A DNA stretch of 64,000 nt from Bacillota bacterium (GTDB taxonomy: Bacteria > Bacillota > Negativicutes > Sporomusales > Sporomusaceae). Below the pieces are notes generated by a model. The model had not been told where the DNA came from. It did no database searches and saw only the letters and a program-made list of their open reading frames with translations. The translations under genes and the position numbers were made by a program. Positions 38,999 through 48,162 of the stretch are shown piece after piece (the first letter of the stretch is position 1; each line of letters opens with the position of its first letter). The stretch is taken from assembly GCA_017889705.1 (NCBI GenBank), contig JAGGAB010000007.1:124001-188000 (forward strand), read 5' to 3'.

Positions 38999-40510
38999 AT
39001 GGCCAAGAATTTAAAACAACTGACAGCGTTATTAACAAATCCGAAGATTTATGGACAACTGGATAAAACCATCGAAGCAGTGGCACATGATTCCCGCAAA
39101 GTGGTTCCAGGCACATTGTTCTTTTGTGTGAGTGGTGTTCATGTTGACGGACATGATTATATAGCAGATGCTGCTAAACGCGGTGCTATTGCCGTTGTTG
39201 TAGAAAAAGATGTGCCAGACACAGGTGATAATATTACGGTAATCAAGGTGGCAGATACCCGGGCGGCAATGCAACTTATGGTACCGTATTTCTATGATTA
39301 TCCCGGCCATAAGCTGCGCATGATTGGCGTAACTGGTACAAATGGCAAAACTACGACTACATACTTGATCCGCGATATTCTGCGCAAGGCCGGCTATAAA
39401 ACCGGTTTGATTGGGACTATTCAAACACTGATTGACGACAAGGCATTACCGATAAAGAATACAACCCCTGATGTTATTGAACTCCAAAGTACACTGGCAG
39501 AAATGGTTAATAGCGGTATGAACTATGTGATCATGGAAGTTTCTTCCCATGCCTTGGCACTAAACCGGGTAGCCGGCTGTGAGTTTGATACAGGCGTTTT
39601 TACCAATATGACCCAGGATCATCTGGATTTTCATCAGACGTTTGAGAACTATATTGATGCTAAAGCCGCATTGTTTCGCAGCCTGACCAATCCCAATAAT
39701 ACCAAAACAGGCAAAACAGCAGTGATCAACCTTGATGATAATGCCGGCGCCATTATGGCGAAAAATACGGCTTGCCCGGTAATTAGTTATTCAGCGCAAG
39801 GCAAAGGTGTTTTATCAGCAAGCGATGTAAATGTTAAAGAAAACGGATCAAGTTTCCAAATAACCGGCCCATTCGGAACTATAGATCTCTCGCTCACTAT
39901 TACCGGCATGTTCAATGTGTATAATGTTTTGGCGGCAATAGGGGTTGCTTTGTCAGAAGGCGTTGCCCCTGACGTTATTAAAGAGGCCTTAGAGAGCTTT
40001 ACTAGCGTACCCGGACGATTTGAACTGGTGCAAGCCGGCCAGCCGTTTACGGTAATTGTGGATTATGCTCATACACCTGATGGTTTGGAGAATGTACTGA
40101 AAACTGCCAAGCAGTTTGCCCAGGGAAAAATCATTGTAGTGTTTGGCTGCGGTGGTGACCGGGACCGCACAAAACGTCCGATTATGGGTAGAATTGCAGT
40201 GCAATATGGTGACCTGGTGCTGGCAACATCAGACAATCCGCGGAGCGAAGATCCGCAAAAAATTTTGGTTGATGTAGAAGTTGGTATTAAGGAAGCGCTT
40301 AACGGCGAAACAAAAGGGAAACAGTATGAAGTAATTGCTGACCGCCGTCAGGCTATCAGCCGGGCAATCAGCTTGGCTAAACCGCAGGATGTGATACTTA
40401 TTGCCGGTAAAGGGCATGAAACTTATCAGATTTTGCATGACAGAACAATTGATTTTGATGACCGGCAAGTGGCACGTGAAGTCATCAAGGAGATGAATAA
40501 GAATGGCTGA
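38999..40510 (+). CDS. murE: UDP-MurNAc-tripeptide synthetase (meso-DAP adding)
   Basis: Adds the third stem amino acid in cytosolic peptidoglycan synthesis. 503 residues. The ATP-binding loop is GVTGTNGKTTTTYL, and KAALFRSL and GCGGDRDRTKRPIMG follow. The C-terminal specificity motif is DNPRSEDP (about 412), which in studied enzymes marks meso-diaminopimelate rather than lysine. The ORF opens at 38969 but ATG 38999 behind GCAGGAGGAA is clearly the start. It overlaps murF by 8 bp. Confidence 0.95.
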   Translation: MAKNLKQLTALLTNPKIYGQLDKTIEAVAHDSRKVVPGTLFFCVSGVHVDGHDYIADAAKRGAIAVVVEKDVPDTGDNITVIKVADTRAAMQLMVPYFYDYPGHKLRMIGVTGTNGKTTTTYLIRDILRKAGYKTGLIGTIQTLIDDKALPIKNTTPDVIELQSTLAEMVNSGMNYVIMEVSSHALALNRVAGCEFDTGVFTNMTQDHLDFHQTFENYIDAKAALFRSLTNPNNTKTGKTAVINLDDNAGAIMAKNTACPVISYSAQGKGVLSASDVNVKENGSSFQITGPFGTIDLSLTITGMFNVYNVLAAIGVALSEGVAPDVIKEALESFTSVPGRFELVQAGQPFTVIVDYAHTPDGLENVLKTAKQFAQGKIIVVFGCGGDRDRTKRPIMGRIAVQYGDLVLATSDNPRSEDPQKILVDVEVGIKEALNGETKGKQYEVIADRRQAISRAISLAKPQDVILIAGKGHETYQILHDRTIDFDDRQVAREVIKEMNKNG

Positions 40511-41882
40511 TTTTACGTTGACAGAAGTGCTTAAGGCTACCGGTGGTCAATTAACTAATGCCGGCAGCAGCAAAATGTTCCAGGGGGTTTCAACCGATAC
40601 CAGGAGCATTGAGGCCGGCAACTTGTTTGTAGCTTTGGTGGGTGAACGTTTTGACGGCAATGAATTTGCGGCTCAGGCAGCAGCCCAAGGCGCAACCTGT
40701 TTGCTTGTCAGTAAACAGGTTAATGTACCTGACAATATTACGGTAGTACAAGTAACTAACACGTTAACAGCACTACAGGCGCTGGCCAGATTTCACCGTG
40801 AACGGTATTCCATTCCGGTTATTGCTGTGACTGGGTCAAATGGCAAAACGACAACTAAGGATATGCTGGCTGCCGTATTATCCAGCAGATTCAAGGTGCT
40901 TAAAACCGAAGCCAATTTTAATAATGAGATAGGTTTGCCGTTAACCTTGCTTAAGCTGGAAGCATCCCACGAAGTGGCGGTTGTTGAAATGGGGATGCGG
41001 GCCAGCGGCGAAATACGGGAGCTCACCCAAATCGCACTGCCAACTGTTGGCGTAGTGACAAACGTGGGCGAAACGCATGTGGAAATTCTCGGCTCCATTG
41101 AAAATATTGCATCTGCCAAAGCTGAACTTGTGGAAGCAATTGGTCAAGATGATTTGGTGATCCTCAATGCAGATAATCCACATGTACAGAATATGCAGCA
41201 TAAAGCGCAAGGACGGGTTGTTTTTTACGGCTTGGGCTCAAGCGCATTTGTCCGGGCAGAGAACATTACTTTCGGCGATAATGGGGATTTAGTTACAACC
41301 TTTGATTGCTGTAGTGCACGGGGAAGCTTTCCGGTCGTATTACAGGCTGTTGGCATACATAATGTTTATAATGCGCTTGCAGCTATTGCAACAGGCTGGG
41401 AATTAGGATTAACGCCAGGTGAAATACAAAAGGGTATTAGCAGTTTTACTCCCGGGGCTATGCGGTTTGAAATTAAGAAGTTTGGTGAGTTCACTGTCAT
41501 AAATGATGTTTACAATGCAAGTCCGTTGTCAATGGAGGCGGCGCTTACCACCTTATCCAGCATAAGTAAGGGACGGAAAATTGCCGTGCTCGGAGATATG
41601 TTAGAATTGGGCGATACTGCGCTTGAGGCTCACCGGAAAGTGGGCAGGCAGGCTGCTGAGCAAGGGGTAGACAGTATTATAACTGTTGGAGAACTGGCAG
41701 TACATATTGCCGAAGCTGCCTGTGAACTTGGTGTAACGGCGCAGTCTTTTAAGGATCACAACGCGGCAATTGACGTGCTGCGCAATTTGATGAAACCGGG
41801 AGATTATATTCTACTAAAGGGTTCCCGTGGCATGAAGATGGAAACTATGCTCAAAGCATTTGAAGACATATCGGTAGGATAA
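40503..41882 (+). CDS. murF: UDP-MurNAc-tripeptide-D-Ala-D-Ala ligase
   Basis: Adds D-Ala-D-Ala to the tripeptide precursor. The 459-residue Mur ligase has a substrate-binding N-terminal domain (FQGVSTDTRSIEAGNLFVALVGERFDG), ATP loop AVTGSNGKTTTKDML, TEANFNNEIGLPLTLL and a C-terminal INDVYNASPLSMEAAL. ATG 40503 overlaps murE by 8 bp. A 100-base gap follows, with a small TTGTAG/CTACAA hairpin, before mraY. Confidence 0.95.
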   Translation: MADFTLTEVLKATGGQLTNAGSSKMFQGVSTDTRSIEAGNLFVALVGERFDGNEFAAQAAAQGATCLLVSKQVNVPDNITVVQVTNTLTALQALARFHRERYSIPVIAVTGSNGKTTTKDMLAAVLSSRFKVLKTEANFNNEIGLPLTLLKLEASHEVAVVEMGMRASGEIRELTQIALPTVGVVTNVGETHVEILGSIENIASAKAELVEAIGQDDLVILNADNPHVQNMQHKAQGRVVFYGLGSSAFVRAENITFGDNGDLVTTFDCCSARGSFPVVLQAVGIHNVYNALAAIATGWELGLTPGEIQKGISSFTPGAMRFEIKKFGEFTVINDVYNASPLSMEAALTTLSSISKGRKIAVLGDMLELGDTALEAHRKVGRQAAEQGVDSIITVGELAVHIAEAACELGVTAQSFKDHNAAIDVLRNLMKPGDYILLKGSRGMKMETMLKAFEDISVG

Positions 41883-41982
41883 TGAATTTAGCTATTCCGC
41901 ACTAAAGAAGTTTGCAGGGGCAGACAAGAATTGTAGGCAGCTACAAAAAGCTTTACACGTTGCAATTATTTAGGAGGTTACC

Positions 41983-42960
41983 ATGCAAGAATTGTTGTAC
42001 GCAGCGATTATGGCATTTGTTATTGCTATAGCCGCTGGGCCGCTCTTTATTCCACTTTTAAGGCGGCTGAAATTTGGTCAGAGCATCAGAGCAGAAGGGC
42101 CAGAGAGCCATTATGCCAAGGCCGGTACGCCGACTATGGGCGGAGTGCTGATTTTGCTGGCATTAGTTATTCCGGCAGTAGTATTTGCAGGCAATAATCC
42201 TGAAGTATTATTGGCGCTGTTTGTTACCTTAGGTCACGGCTTAATTGGTTTTCTGGATGATTTTATCAAAGTGGTATTAAAACGGTCATTAGGCTTAAAA
42301 GCACGCCAGAAGCTGCTGGGACAGATTATTATGGCAGTGGCCTTGTCGTATATTGCCAGCGTCTACTTTGGACGTGGTACAGATTTATGGATACCTGTTC
42401 TGGGGGCAAGTGTTGATTTTGGAATCTTATATTATGTATTAATATTTCTTGTCCTTGTTGGTACGACCAATGCGGTTAACCTAACTGACGGACTTGATGG
42501 CTTGGCTGCAGGTACAACTACTGTGGCGGCACTGGCCTACACTGTAATTGCTTTGTACTTTGGCAAACCGTACTTGGCAGTTTTTTGTGTTGCATTAGCC
42601 GGCGCCTGTCTTGGTTTTTTGCGATACAATGCTCATCCAGCTAAAGTGTTTATGGGTGATACCGGTTCACTTGCGTTGGGGGGAGCGCTGGCAGCAGTAG
42701 CAGTATTGACTAAAACCGAATTTCTGCTGGTTATTGTTGGCGGTGTATTTGTCCTTGAAGCTCTGTCTGTCATTATTCAAGTAATCTCATTTAAGTCAAC
42801 AGGAAAACGGGTATTTAAAATGAGTCCGATTCACCATCATTTTGAATTATCTGGTTGGTCGGAGACCAAAGTGGTAATGGTATTCTGGCTGACAGGTGCA
42901 TTGTTTGCTGCTATTGCATTAAGTATTTTAGCAGTTAGCCGGGCAGGAGGTTTATCATGA
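41983..42960 (+). CDS. mraY: Phospho-MurNAc-pentapeptide transferase
   Basis: Membrane enzyme making lipid I from UDP-MurNAc-pentapeptide and undecaprenyl phosphate. 325 residues with about ten membrane helices. Conserved elements: KAGTPTMGGVLIL, LIGFLDDFIKVVLKRSLGLKARQKLLGQ with the Asp pair, NAVNLTDGLDGLAAG, FMGDTGSLALGG and SPIHHHFELSGWSETKVV with the His triad. TAGGAGGTT precedes the ATG. It overlaps murD by 4 bp. Confidence 0.96.
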   Translation: MQELLYAAIMAFVIAIAAGPLFIPLLRRLKFGQSIRAEGPESHYAKAGTPTMGGVLILLALVIPAVVFAGNNPEVLLALFVTLGHGLIGFLDDFIKVVLKRSLGLKARQKLLGQIIMAVALSYIASVYFGRGTDLWIPVLGASVDFGILYYVLIFLVLVGTTNAVNLTDGLDGLAAGTTTVAALAYTVIALYFGKPYLAVFCVALAGACLGFLRYNAHPAKVFMGDTGSLALGGALAAVAVLTKTEFLLVIVGGVFVLEALSVIIQVISFKSTGKRVFKMSPIHHHFELSGWSETKVVMVFWLTGALFAAIALSILAVSRAGGLS

Positions 42961-44324
42961 GTAAACAAACAGAATTTGCTAATAAAAAAGCCTTGGTATT
43001 AGGTGCCGGTATTAGCGGGCTTTCTGTAGCTAAGATTTTAAAACAGCTGGGTGCTGACGTCATTGTAAGTGATTCCAAACCCATTGAAAAATTTGATCAT
43101 GATTTTTCTGAATTAAAAGCAGCTAGTATTGGATTGGCGTTAGGAAATCAGAATGAGCAGCTGCTTGATGGCATAGACTATCTTGTGGTGTCACCCGGCA
43201 TTTCAATTTATATTCCGTTGGTTGCTGCCGCGCAAAGCAGGGGAATCTGTGTTATGAGTGAGGTTGAAGTTGCCTATCGTATTAGTGCGGCACCAATGGT
43301 GGCCATTACCGGTACTAATGGCAAAACAACAACAACAACGCTGGTTGGTGAAATGCTGAAAACCACTGGCCGCCAGGTTGGGGTAGGGGGCAATATTGGC
43401 GCGTCGCTGTCCGAACAGGCGCTCGAGATTAAAGCTGATGGCTTTATTGTTGCCGAGATATCAAGTTTTCAACTGGAAGGCGCCAGCCGGTTTCATCCCC
43501 GCATTGCTGCCATACTTAATTTGACTCCTGACCATTTAGACCGGCATCGCAGTATGGAAATCTATCAACAAATGAAAGAAAGAATATTTATAACGCAGCA
43601 AGCAAATGACTATATAATCCTTAACTATGATGATGAAGCTGTACGGGAAATGGCCAATAGGGCACCGGGCAAGGTAGTGTATTTCAGCCGGAAACAGCGT
43701 CTCGACTCAGGGTTTTATGCGGAAAGTGGCAAGATTAAAGCAGCTGTAGATGGCAAAAACATTGAGATTTGTGCTATCGACGCCATTAAGATAAAAGGCG
43801 GACATAATGTAGAAAATGCATTGGCAGCCTGTGCAATATGCTATTTTGCCGGTGCGCAGATTGAAGCAATGGCAGAAGTACTAAAGAACTTTCCTGGTGT
43901 GGAGCATCGTATTGAACCAGTTGCTGAACGTAAGGGCGTAGCTTATTATAATGATTCTAAAGCAACCAACCCCGAATCTTCGATCAAGGCCTTAGAAGCG
44001 TTTGACGGCCATATTATTTTAATTGCCGGTGGTCGGGATAAGAATACAGACTTAACAGAATTTATGACAATAGCCAAAGAGCGAGTCGAACATATGATTT
44101 TGTTAGGTGAGGCACAGCAACGTTTTGCCGAAGCCGCAGCTCGGCAGGGGATAAAAAATATCCACCAGGTAGCTTCGTTTGAAGAAGCAGTAAAGTTAGC
44201 CTATTCATTGGCGCAACCGCCGCAGGTGGTATTATTGTCACCGGCCTGTGCCAGTTATGATATGTTTGATAATTATGAACAGCGGGGAAGGGTCTTTAAA
44301 GATTTGGTGCGCCGACTAATTTAA
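42957..44324 (+). CDS. murD: UDP-MurNAc-L-alanine-D-glutamate ligase
   Basis: Adds D-glutamate to UDP-MurNAc-L-Ala. The 455-residue Mur ligase starts with KALVLGAGISGLSVAKIL and has the ATP loop ITGTNGKTTTTTLVGEML, GGNIGASLSEQAL, AEISSFQLEG and LNLTPDHLDRH. The C-terminal parts are YNDSKATNPESSIKALEAF and LLSPACASYDMFDNYEQRGRVFK. All are diagnostic for MurD. Coupled by 4-bp overlap to mraY; ftsW follows after 12 bases. Confidence 0.96.
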   Translation: MSKQTEFANKKALVLGAGISGLSVAKILKQLGADVIVSDSKPIEKFDHDFSELKAASIGLALGNQNEQLLDGIDYLVVSPGISIYIPLVAAAQSRGICVMSEVEVAYRISAAPMVAITGTNGKTTTTTLVGEMLKTTGRQVGVGGNIGASLSEQALEIKADGFIVAEISSFQLEGASRFHPRIAAILNLTPDHLDRHRSMEIYQQMKERIFITQQANDYIILNYDDEAVREMANRAPGKVVYFSRKQRLDSGFYAESGKIKAAVDGKNIEICAIDAIKIKGGHNVENALAACAICYFAGAQIEAMAEVLKNFPGVEHRIEPVAERKGVAYYNDSKATNPESSIKALEAFDGHIILIAGGRDKNTDLTEFMTIAKERVEHMILLGEAQQRFAEAAARQGIKNIHQVASFEEAVKLAYSLAQPPQVVLLSPACASYDMFDNYEQRGRVFKDLVRRLI

Positions 44325-44336
44325 GGAGGGAGCCGG

Positions 44337-45440
44337 ATGGGAGTCAGGCCTAAGTCGCCCGATTATGTCATTTTCTTTTCCATCATTGGTTTGATGGGGT
44401 TTGGAATAGTGATGGTTTATAGTTCTAGTGCGGTTTCTGCATATGTAAACTATAATGACAGCTACTATTTTTTAAAGCGCCAGATGATATGGGCTACATT
44501 AGGGATACTGACAATGCTGCTTACCATGAATATTGATTATCATGCCTGGCGTAAATTAGCCAAACCGGTAATGATAATCACCTTAATTTTATTGGTTTTA
44601 GTTCTTGTTCCCGGTTTGGGAAAAGTAGTTAACGGCGCAAGGCGCTGGCTGGGGTTTGGCTCGCTTTATCTGCAACCGTCAGAAATAGCGAAATTAAGTA
44701 TGGTGTTATTTACTGTTCATAGTCTGGCAAAATCACAAGATAAAATTGGACACTTTGTTAAAGGGGTAGTTCCCCAACTGGCAATGCTGTTAGTTGTTTT
44801 TGGTTTGATTTTAAAAGAGCCTGATTTAGGAACAGGGCTTGTTATTTCCGGCACAGTCTTTATTTTACTGTTTGCGTCAGGCGTGAAATTGTCCCACTTA
44901 GGTTCCTTGGGGGCAGCCGGTGTTATCGGTATAATTGCGGCAATCATTGCCGAGCCTTACCGCCTGAAACGCTTGTTGGCATTTAGCGATCCCTGGGCTG
45001 ATCCGCTCAATAGTGGGTATCATATCATTCAATCCCTATATGCGATCGGGTCAGGCGGCTTGTTTGGTGTTGGGCTGGGACGAAGCCGTGAAAAATTCCT
45101 GTATTTGCCGGAACCTCATACTGATTTTATTTTTGCTATTTTAGGTGAGGAACTTGGCTTTATCGGAACAGCCACAGTCATAATATTATTTTTTTTATTT
45201 GCCTGGAGAGGTTTTAAAATTGCCATATCAGCGCCAGATGTATATGGCAGCCTGTTGGCAGGTGGAATAGCCAGTATGATTGTATTGCAGGCACTTATGA
45301 ACATTGCAGTAGTTACTGCTTCGATGCCGGTAACAGGAATTCCGTTGCCTTTTATTAGTTTCGGCGGTTCTTCCCTGATTTTCACGCTGGCAGCGGTAGG
45401 TATACTTCTTAATGTTTCTCGGTATGTCAGCTTGAAATGA
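44337..45440 (+). CDS. ftsW: SEDS peptidoglycan glycosyltransferase FtsW
   Basis: Polymerises lipid II at the septum together with the class B PBP. 367 residues, about ten membrane helices. SEDS signatures: SSSAVSAYVNYNDSYYFLKRQ, NGARRWLGFGSLYLQPSEIAKL, LILKEPDLGTGLVISGTVFILLFASG, GLGRSREKFLYLPEPHTDFIFAILGEELGFIG and GIPLPFISFGGSSL. Position between murD and murG supports FtsW rather than RodA or SpoVE. GGAGGGAG precedes the ATG. Confidence 0.95.
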   Translation: MGVRPKSPDYVIFFSIIGLMGFGIVMVYSSSAVSAYVNYNDSYYFLKRQMIWATLGILTMLLTMNIDYHAWRKLAKPVMIITLILLVLVLVPGLGKVVNGARRWLGFGSLYLQPSEIAKLSMVLFTVHSLAKSQDKIGHFVKGVVPQLAMLLVVFGLILKEPDLGTGLVISGTVFILLFASGVKLSHLGSLGAAGVIGIIAAIIAEPYRLKRLLAFSDPWADPLNSGYHIIQSLYAIGSGGLFGVGLGRSREKFLYLPEPHTDFIFAILGEELGFIGTATVIILFFLFAWRGFKIAISAPDVYGSLLAGGIASMIVLQALMNIAVVTASMPVTGIPLPFISFGGSSLIFTLAAVGILLNVSRYVSLK

Positions 45441-45458
45441 ATGTAGGAGGCAAAATAT

Positions 45459-46586
45459 ATGCGAATCATTATTTCTGGCGGGGGTACAGGTGGGCACATC
45501 TACCCCGCCATTACTCTCGCCAGAGAAGTAGCCAAGCTTACTGAGCATTGTGAGATACTTTTTGTCGGGACTAAACATGGTTTGGAAGCCGACATCATTC
45601 CTAAAGAAGGCTTTGCCTTTGCCACTATTGAGGTGAGCGGACTGGAACGAAAGCTGTCGTGGAAAAATGTTCGGACACTGCTTAGCACAATAGGCAGCGT
45701 GTGGAAATCTTCCCGTATTATAAAAGACTTTAAACCTGATGTTGTTATTGGTACAGGTGGATATGTATGCGGTCCTGTGCTGCTGGCCGCCAGTCTGCTG
45801 AAAGTCCCGACCATTATTCAGGAACAAAATGTTATTCCTGGTATCACCAATAAAATTTTATCGCGGTTTGTGGACAAAATTGCGTTGGGTTACCAGGAGG
45901 CTGCCGCTTATTTTCATAACTGTCGTCCTGAACAAATAGTGGTGACCGGCAACCCCATCAGGCCAGAGGTAATGTCAGCGACGCGAGAAGAGGGCTTGAC
46001 AGAACTTGGTCTTAGTTCTGATAAACTAACCGTGCTGGCAGTTGGTGGCAGCAGGGGCGCGCGCAGTATGAATCAAGCTATGGTTGGTGTCGGTACTTAT
46101 TTTAATGGAAATCCTCATATTCAAATATTGCATGTGACAGGACAAAGCGAGTATAATAGCATAGTTGGCAATTATAAACAATCAGGTATAGAGCCTTCCA
46201 ACGCTGGCAATATTATCATCAAACCATATTTGTATAATATGCCGCTGGCGCTTGCTGCGGCAGATGTAGCTGTTTTTCGGGCTGGTGCAGTTGGACTGGC
46301 CGAGTTAACAGCACGCGGTATTCCGGCAATTCTCATACCCTATCCTTATGCTGCGGAAAACCATCAGGAGTTCAATGCCAAGGCATTGGAAAAGCATGGT
46401 GCCGCACTGGTGATTGCCGATAAAGAATTAACAGATGCTAAATTAATCGACGCTATAAAAATGCTGTTAGATAATTCAGCGGTACTTGTAAATATGGCTA
46501 AAAAAAGTAAAGAGTTAGGGCGTCCACAAGCTGCTCAGACAATTGCGCGTATGGCAATTGATCTGAAAAAAACGTTATCAAAGTAA
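45459..46586 (+). CDS. murG: UDP-GlcNAc:lipid I GlcNAc-transferase
   Basis: Peripheral membrane glycosyltransferase producing lipid II. 375 residues. N-domain glycine loop ISGGGTGGHIYPAI, then DVVIGTGGYVCGPVLLAA, IIQEQNVIPGITNKIL and the UDP-GlcNAc-binding C-domain VGGSRGARSMNQAM ... FRAGAVGLAELTARGIPAILIPYPYAAENHQEFNAKAL. The usual Ser-Gly of FRSGA is Arg-Ala-Gly here, a mild variant common in Firmicutes. The 131 bases to murC contain no feature that I recognise. Confidence 0.95.
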   Translation: MRIIISGGGTGGHIYPAITLAREVAKLTEHCEILFVGTKHGLEADIIPKEGFAFATIEVSGLERKLSWKNVRTLLSTIGSVWKSSRIIKDFKPDVVIGTGGYVCGPVLLAASLLKVPTIIQEQNVIPGITNKILSRFVDKIALGYQEAAAYFHNCRPEQIVVTGNPIRPEVMSATREEGLTELGLSSDKLTVLAVGGSRGARSMNQAMVGVGTYFNGNPHIQILHVTGQSEYNSIVGNYKQSGIEPSNAGNIIIKPYLYNMPLALAAADVAVFRAGAVGLAELTARGIPAILIPYPYAAENHQEFNAKALEKHGAALVIADKELTDAKLIDAIKMLLDNSAVLVNMAKKSKELGRPQAAQTIARMAIDLKKTLSK

Positions 46587-46717
46587 TAAGGTAACATTGG
46601 CTGCCAACAGTGCATACACTATGGTATGTCAAAAACGGCAGCGACTAGGCTGGGGAATAGCTCTTTCTGCAGGTATGGGCACTGGAGAACGCCGGTGCGC
46701 CTGAAAGGGGAGAAGTA

Positions 46718-48109
46718 TTGGTGTTAGATAATATACAAAAAGTACATTTTATTGGCATTGGTGGCTCAGGTATGAACTCAATTGCCAAAGTTTTGCTGGA
46801 ATTGGGGTATGAGATTTCAGGTTCAGATGCGCAAGTCTCAACAGTAACGGCAAAACTTGAAAAAGCTGGAGCAACAGTCTATACCGGTCACAGCTATGAA
46901 AATATTGGAAATGCGCAAGCCGTAGTTGTTTCTACCGCAATCCCCAAGACCAATCCTGAGCTGCAAGCCGCTATTGACAAAGGGATTCCTGTATATCACC
47001 GGGCTGATATGCTGGCGTTTTTAATGTCTAAACAAAAGGGAATAGCTGTAGCTGGTGCTCATGGTAAAACTACAACAACATCCATGGTTGCCCTGATGCT
47101 TGAAAAAGCAGGCACAGACCCGACCATCGTAATTGGCGGCGAACTGGAGTCAATCGGCGGCAGTGCAAAACTTGGCCAGGGTTCTTATTTGGTGGCAGAA
47201 GCTGATGAAAGCGACGGTTCTTTTTTAAAACTTTCACCGCAGATAGCTATTGTAACCAATATAGAAAATGACCATATGGATTACTACAAAACCATGGATA
47301 ATATATTGCGTACTTTTAATGAGTTTTTGCATAAACTGGATCCGACTGATGGCTTTGCTGTTTTATGCTTTGACAATGCGTATGTAAGAGATATGGCTGC
47401 CAGTTTGGAAAGAGGCTATGTATCTTATGCGCTTGAGCATGAGGCCGATTATACCGCACGCAATATAAAATCCGATGGCCCGATTTCACTTTTTGATGTG
47501 TATCACCAGGGAAATCTGTTAGGTACGGCTAAAATTTCGGTTCCCGGTATGCATAATGTGGCAAATGCATTAGCGGCTATAGCTGTTGGTATTCATGTCG
47601 GTTTAAGCTTTGCCCAAATTGTCGAAGGCCTCGGCATGTTTCAGGGAGCTAAGCGACGATTCCAATCTAAGGGACGTGTTAACGGGGTATGGGTGGTGGA
47701 TGATTATGCCCATCATCCCACAGAAATTAGTACTACCTTGCTGGGGGCGCGTCAAACAGAACCTAAACGGCTGATTTGTGTTTTTCAGCCACATCGCTAT
47801 ACCCGCACGAAGTTCTTGAAAAAAGAATTTGGTGCAGCATTTTCACAAGCAGATTTACTGATTCTTACTGATATTTACTCTGCTGGCGAACAGCCAATTC
47901 CTGGAGTAGACGGAGAAACCATTAAAAATGAAGTGGAAAGCCAAACTAAGCAGCGCGTTACTTATGTACCAGATAAAGATAAAATTGCGCGTTATTTGGT
48001 GGAAATCGTGCAACCAGGTGATTTAGTGATTACCATGGGTGCAGGAAATATTTATCAAATAGGCGAAGAATTGGTGGAAAAACTTACAGATACCAATACC
48101 ATTAGTTAG
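46718..48109 (+). CDS. murC: UDP-MurNAc-L-alanine ligase
   Basis: Adds L-alanine to UDP-MurNAc. 463 residues. KVHFIGIGGSGMNSIAKVLLELGYEISGSD at the N-terminus, ATP loop AGAHGKTTTTSMVALML (His variant typical for MurC), AEADESDGSFLKLSP, NIENDHMDYY and the C-terminal DDYAHHPTEISTTL. Start TTG 46718 (or GTG 46721) follows AAGGGGAG. In Bacillus murC lies outside the dcw cluster; here it is inside, as in proteobacteria. Confidence 0.95.
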   Translation: MVLDNIQKVHFIGIGGSGMNSIAKVLLELGYEISGSDAQVSTVTAKLEKAGATVYTGHSYENIGNAQAVVVSTAIPKTNPELQAAIDKGIPVYHRADMLAFLMSKQKGIAVAGAHGKTTTTSMVALMLEKAGTDPTIVIGGELESIGGSAKLGQGSYLVAEADESDGSFLKLSPQIAIVTNIENDHMDYYKTMDNILRTFNEFLHKLDPTDGFAVLCFDNAYVRDMAASLERGYVSYALEHEADYTARNIKSDGPISLFDVYHQGNLLGTAKISVPGMHNVANALAAIAVGIHVGLSFAQIVEGLGMFQGAKRRFQSKGRVNGVWVVDDYAHHPTEISTTLLGARQTEPKRLICVFQPHRYTRTKFLKKEFGAAFSQADLLILTDIYSAGEQPIPGVDGETIKNEVESQTKQRVTYVPDKDKIARYLVEIVQPGDLVITMGAGNIYQIGEELVEKLTDTNTIS

Positions 48110-48162
48110 AGACTAGACAAGAAAGAACAGAGGGTGATTGTACTTTTCTGGGAGGTAAGGCG

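Noticed and set aside
45228-45827. 199-aa minus-strand ORF opposite ftsW/murG
   Set aside because: Shadow of two well-identified genes; the translation has no recognisable motif.
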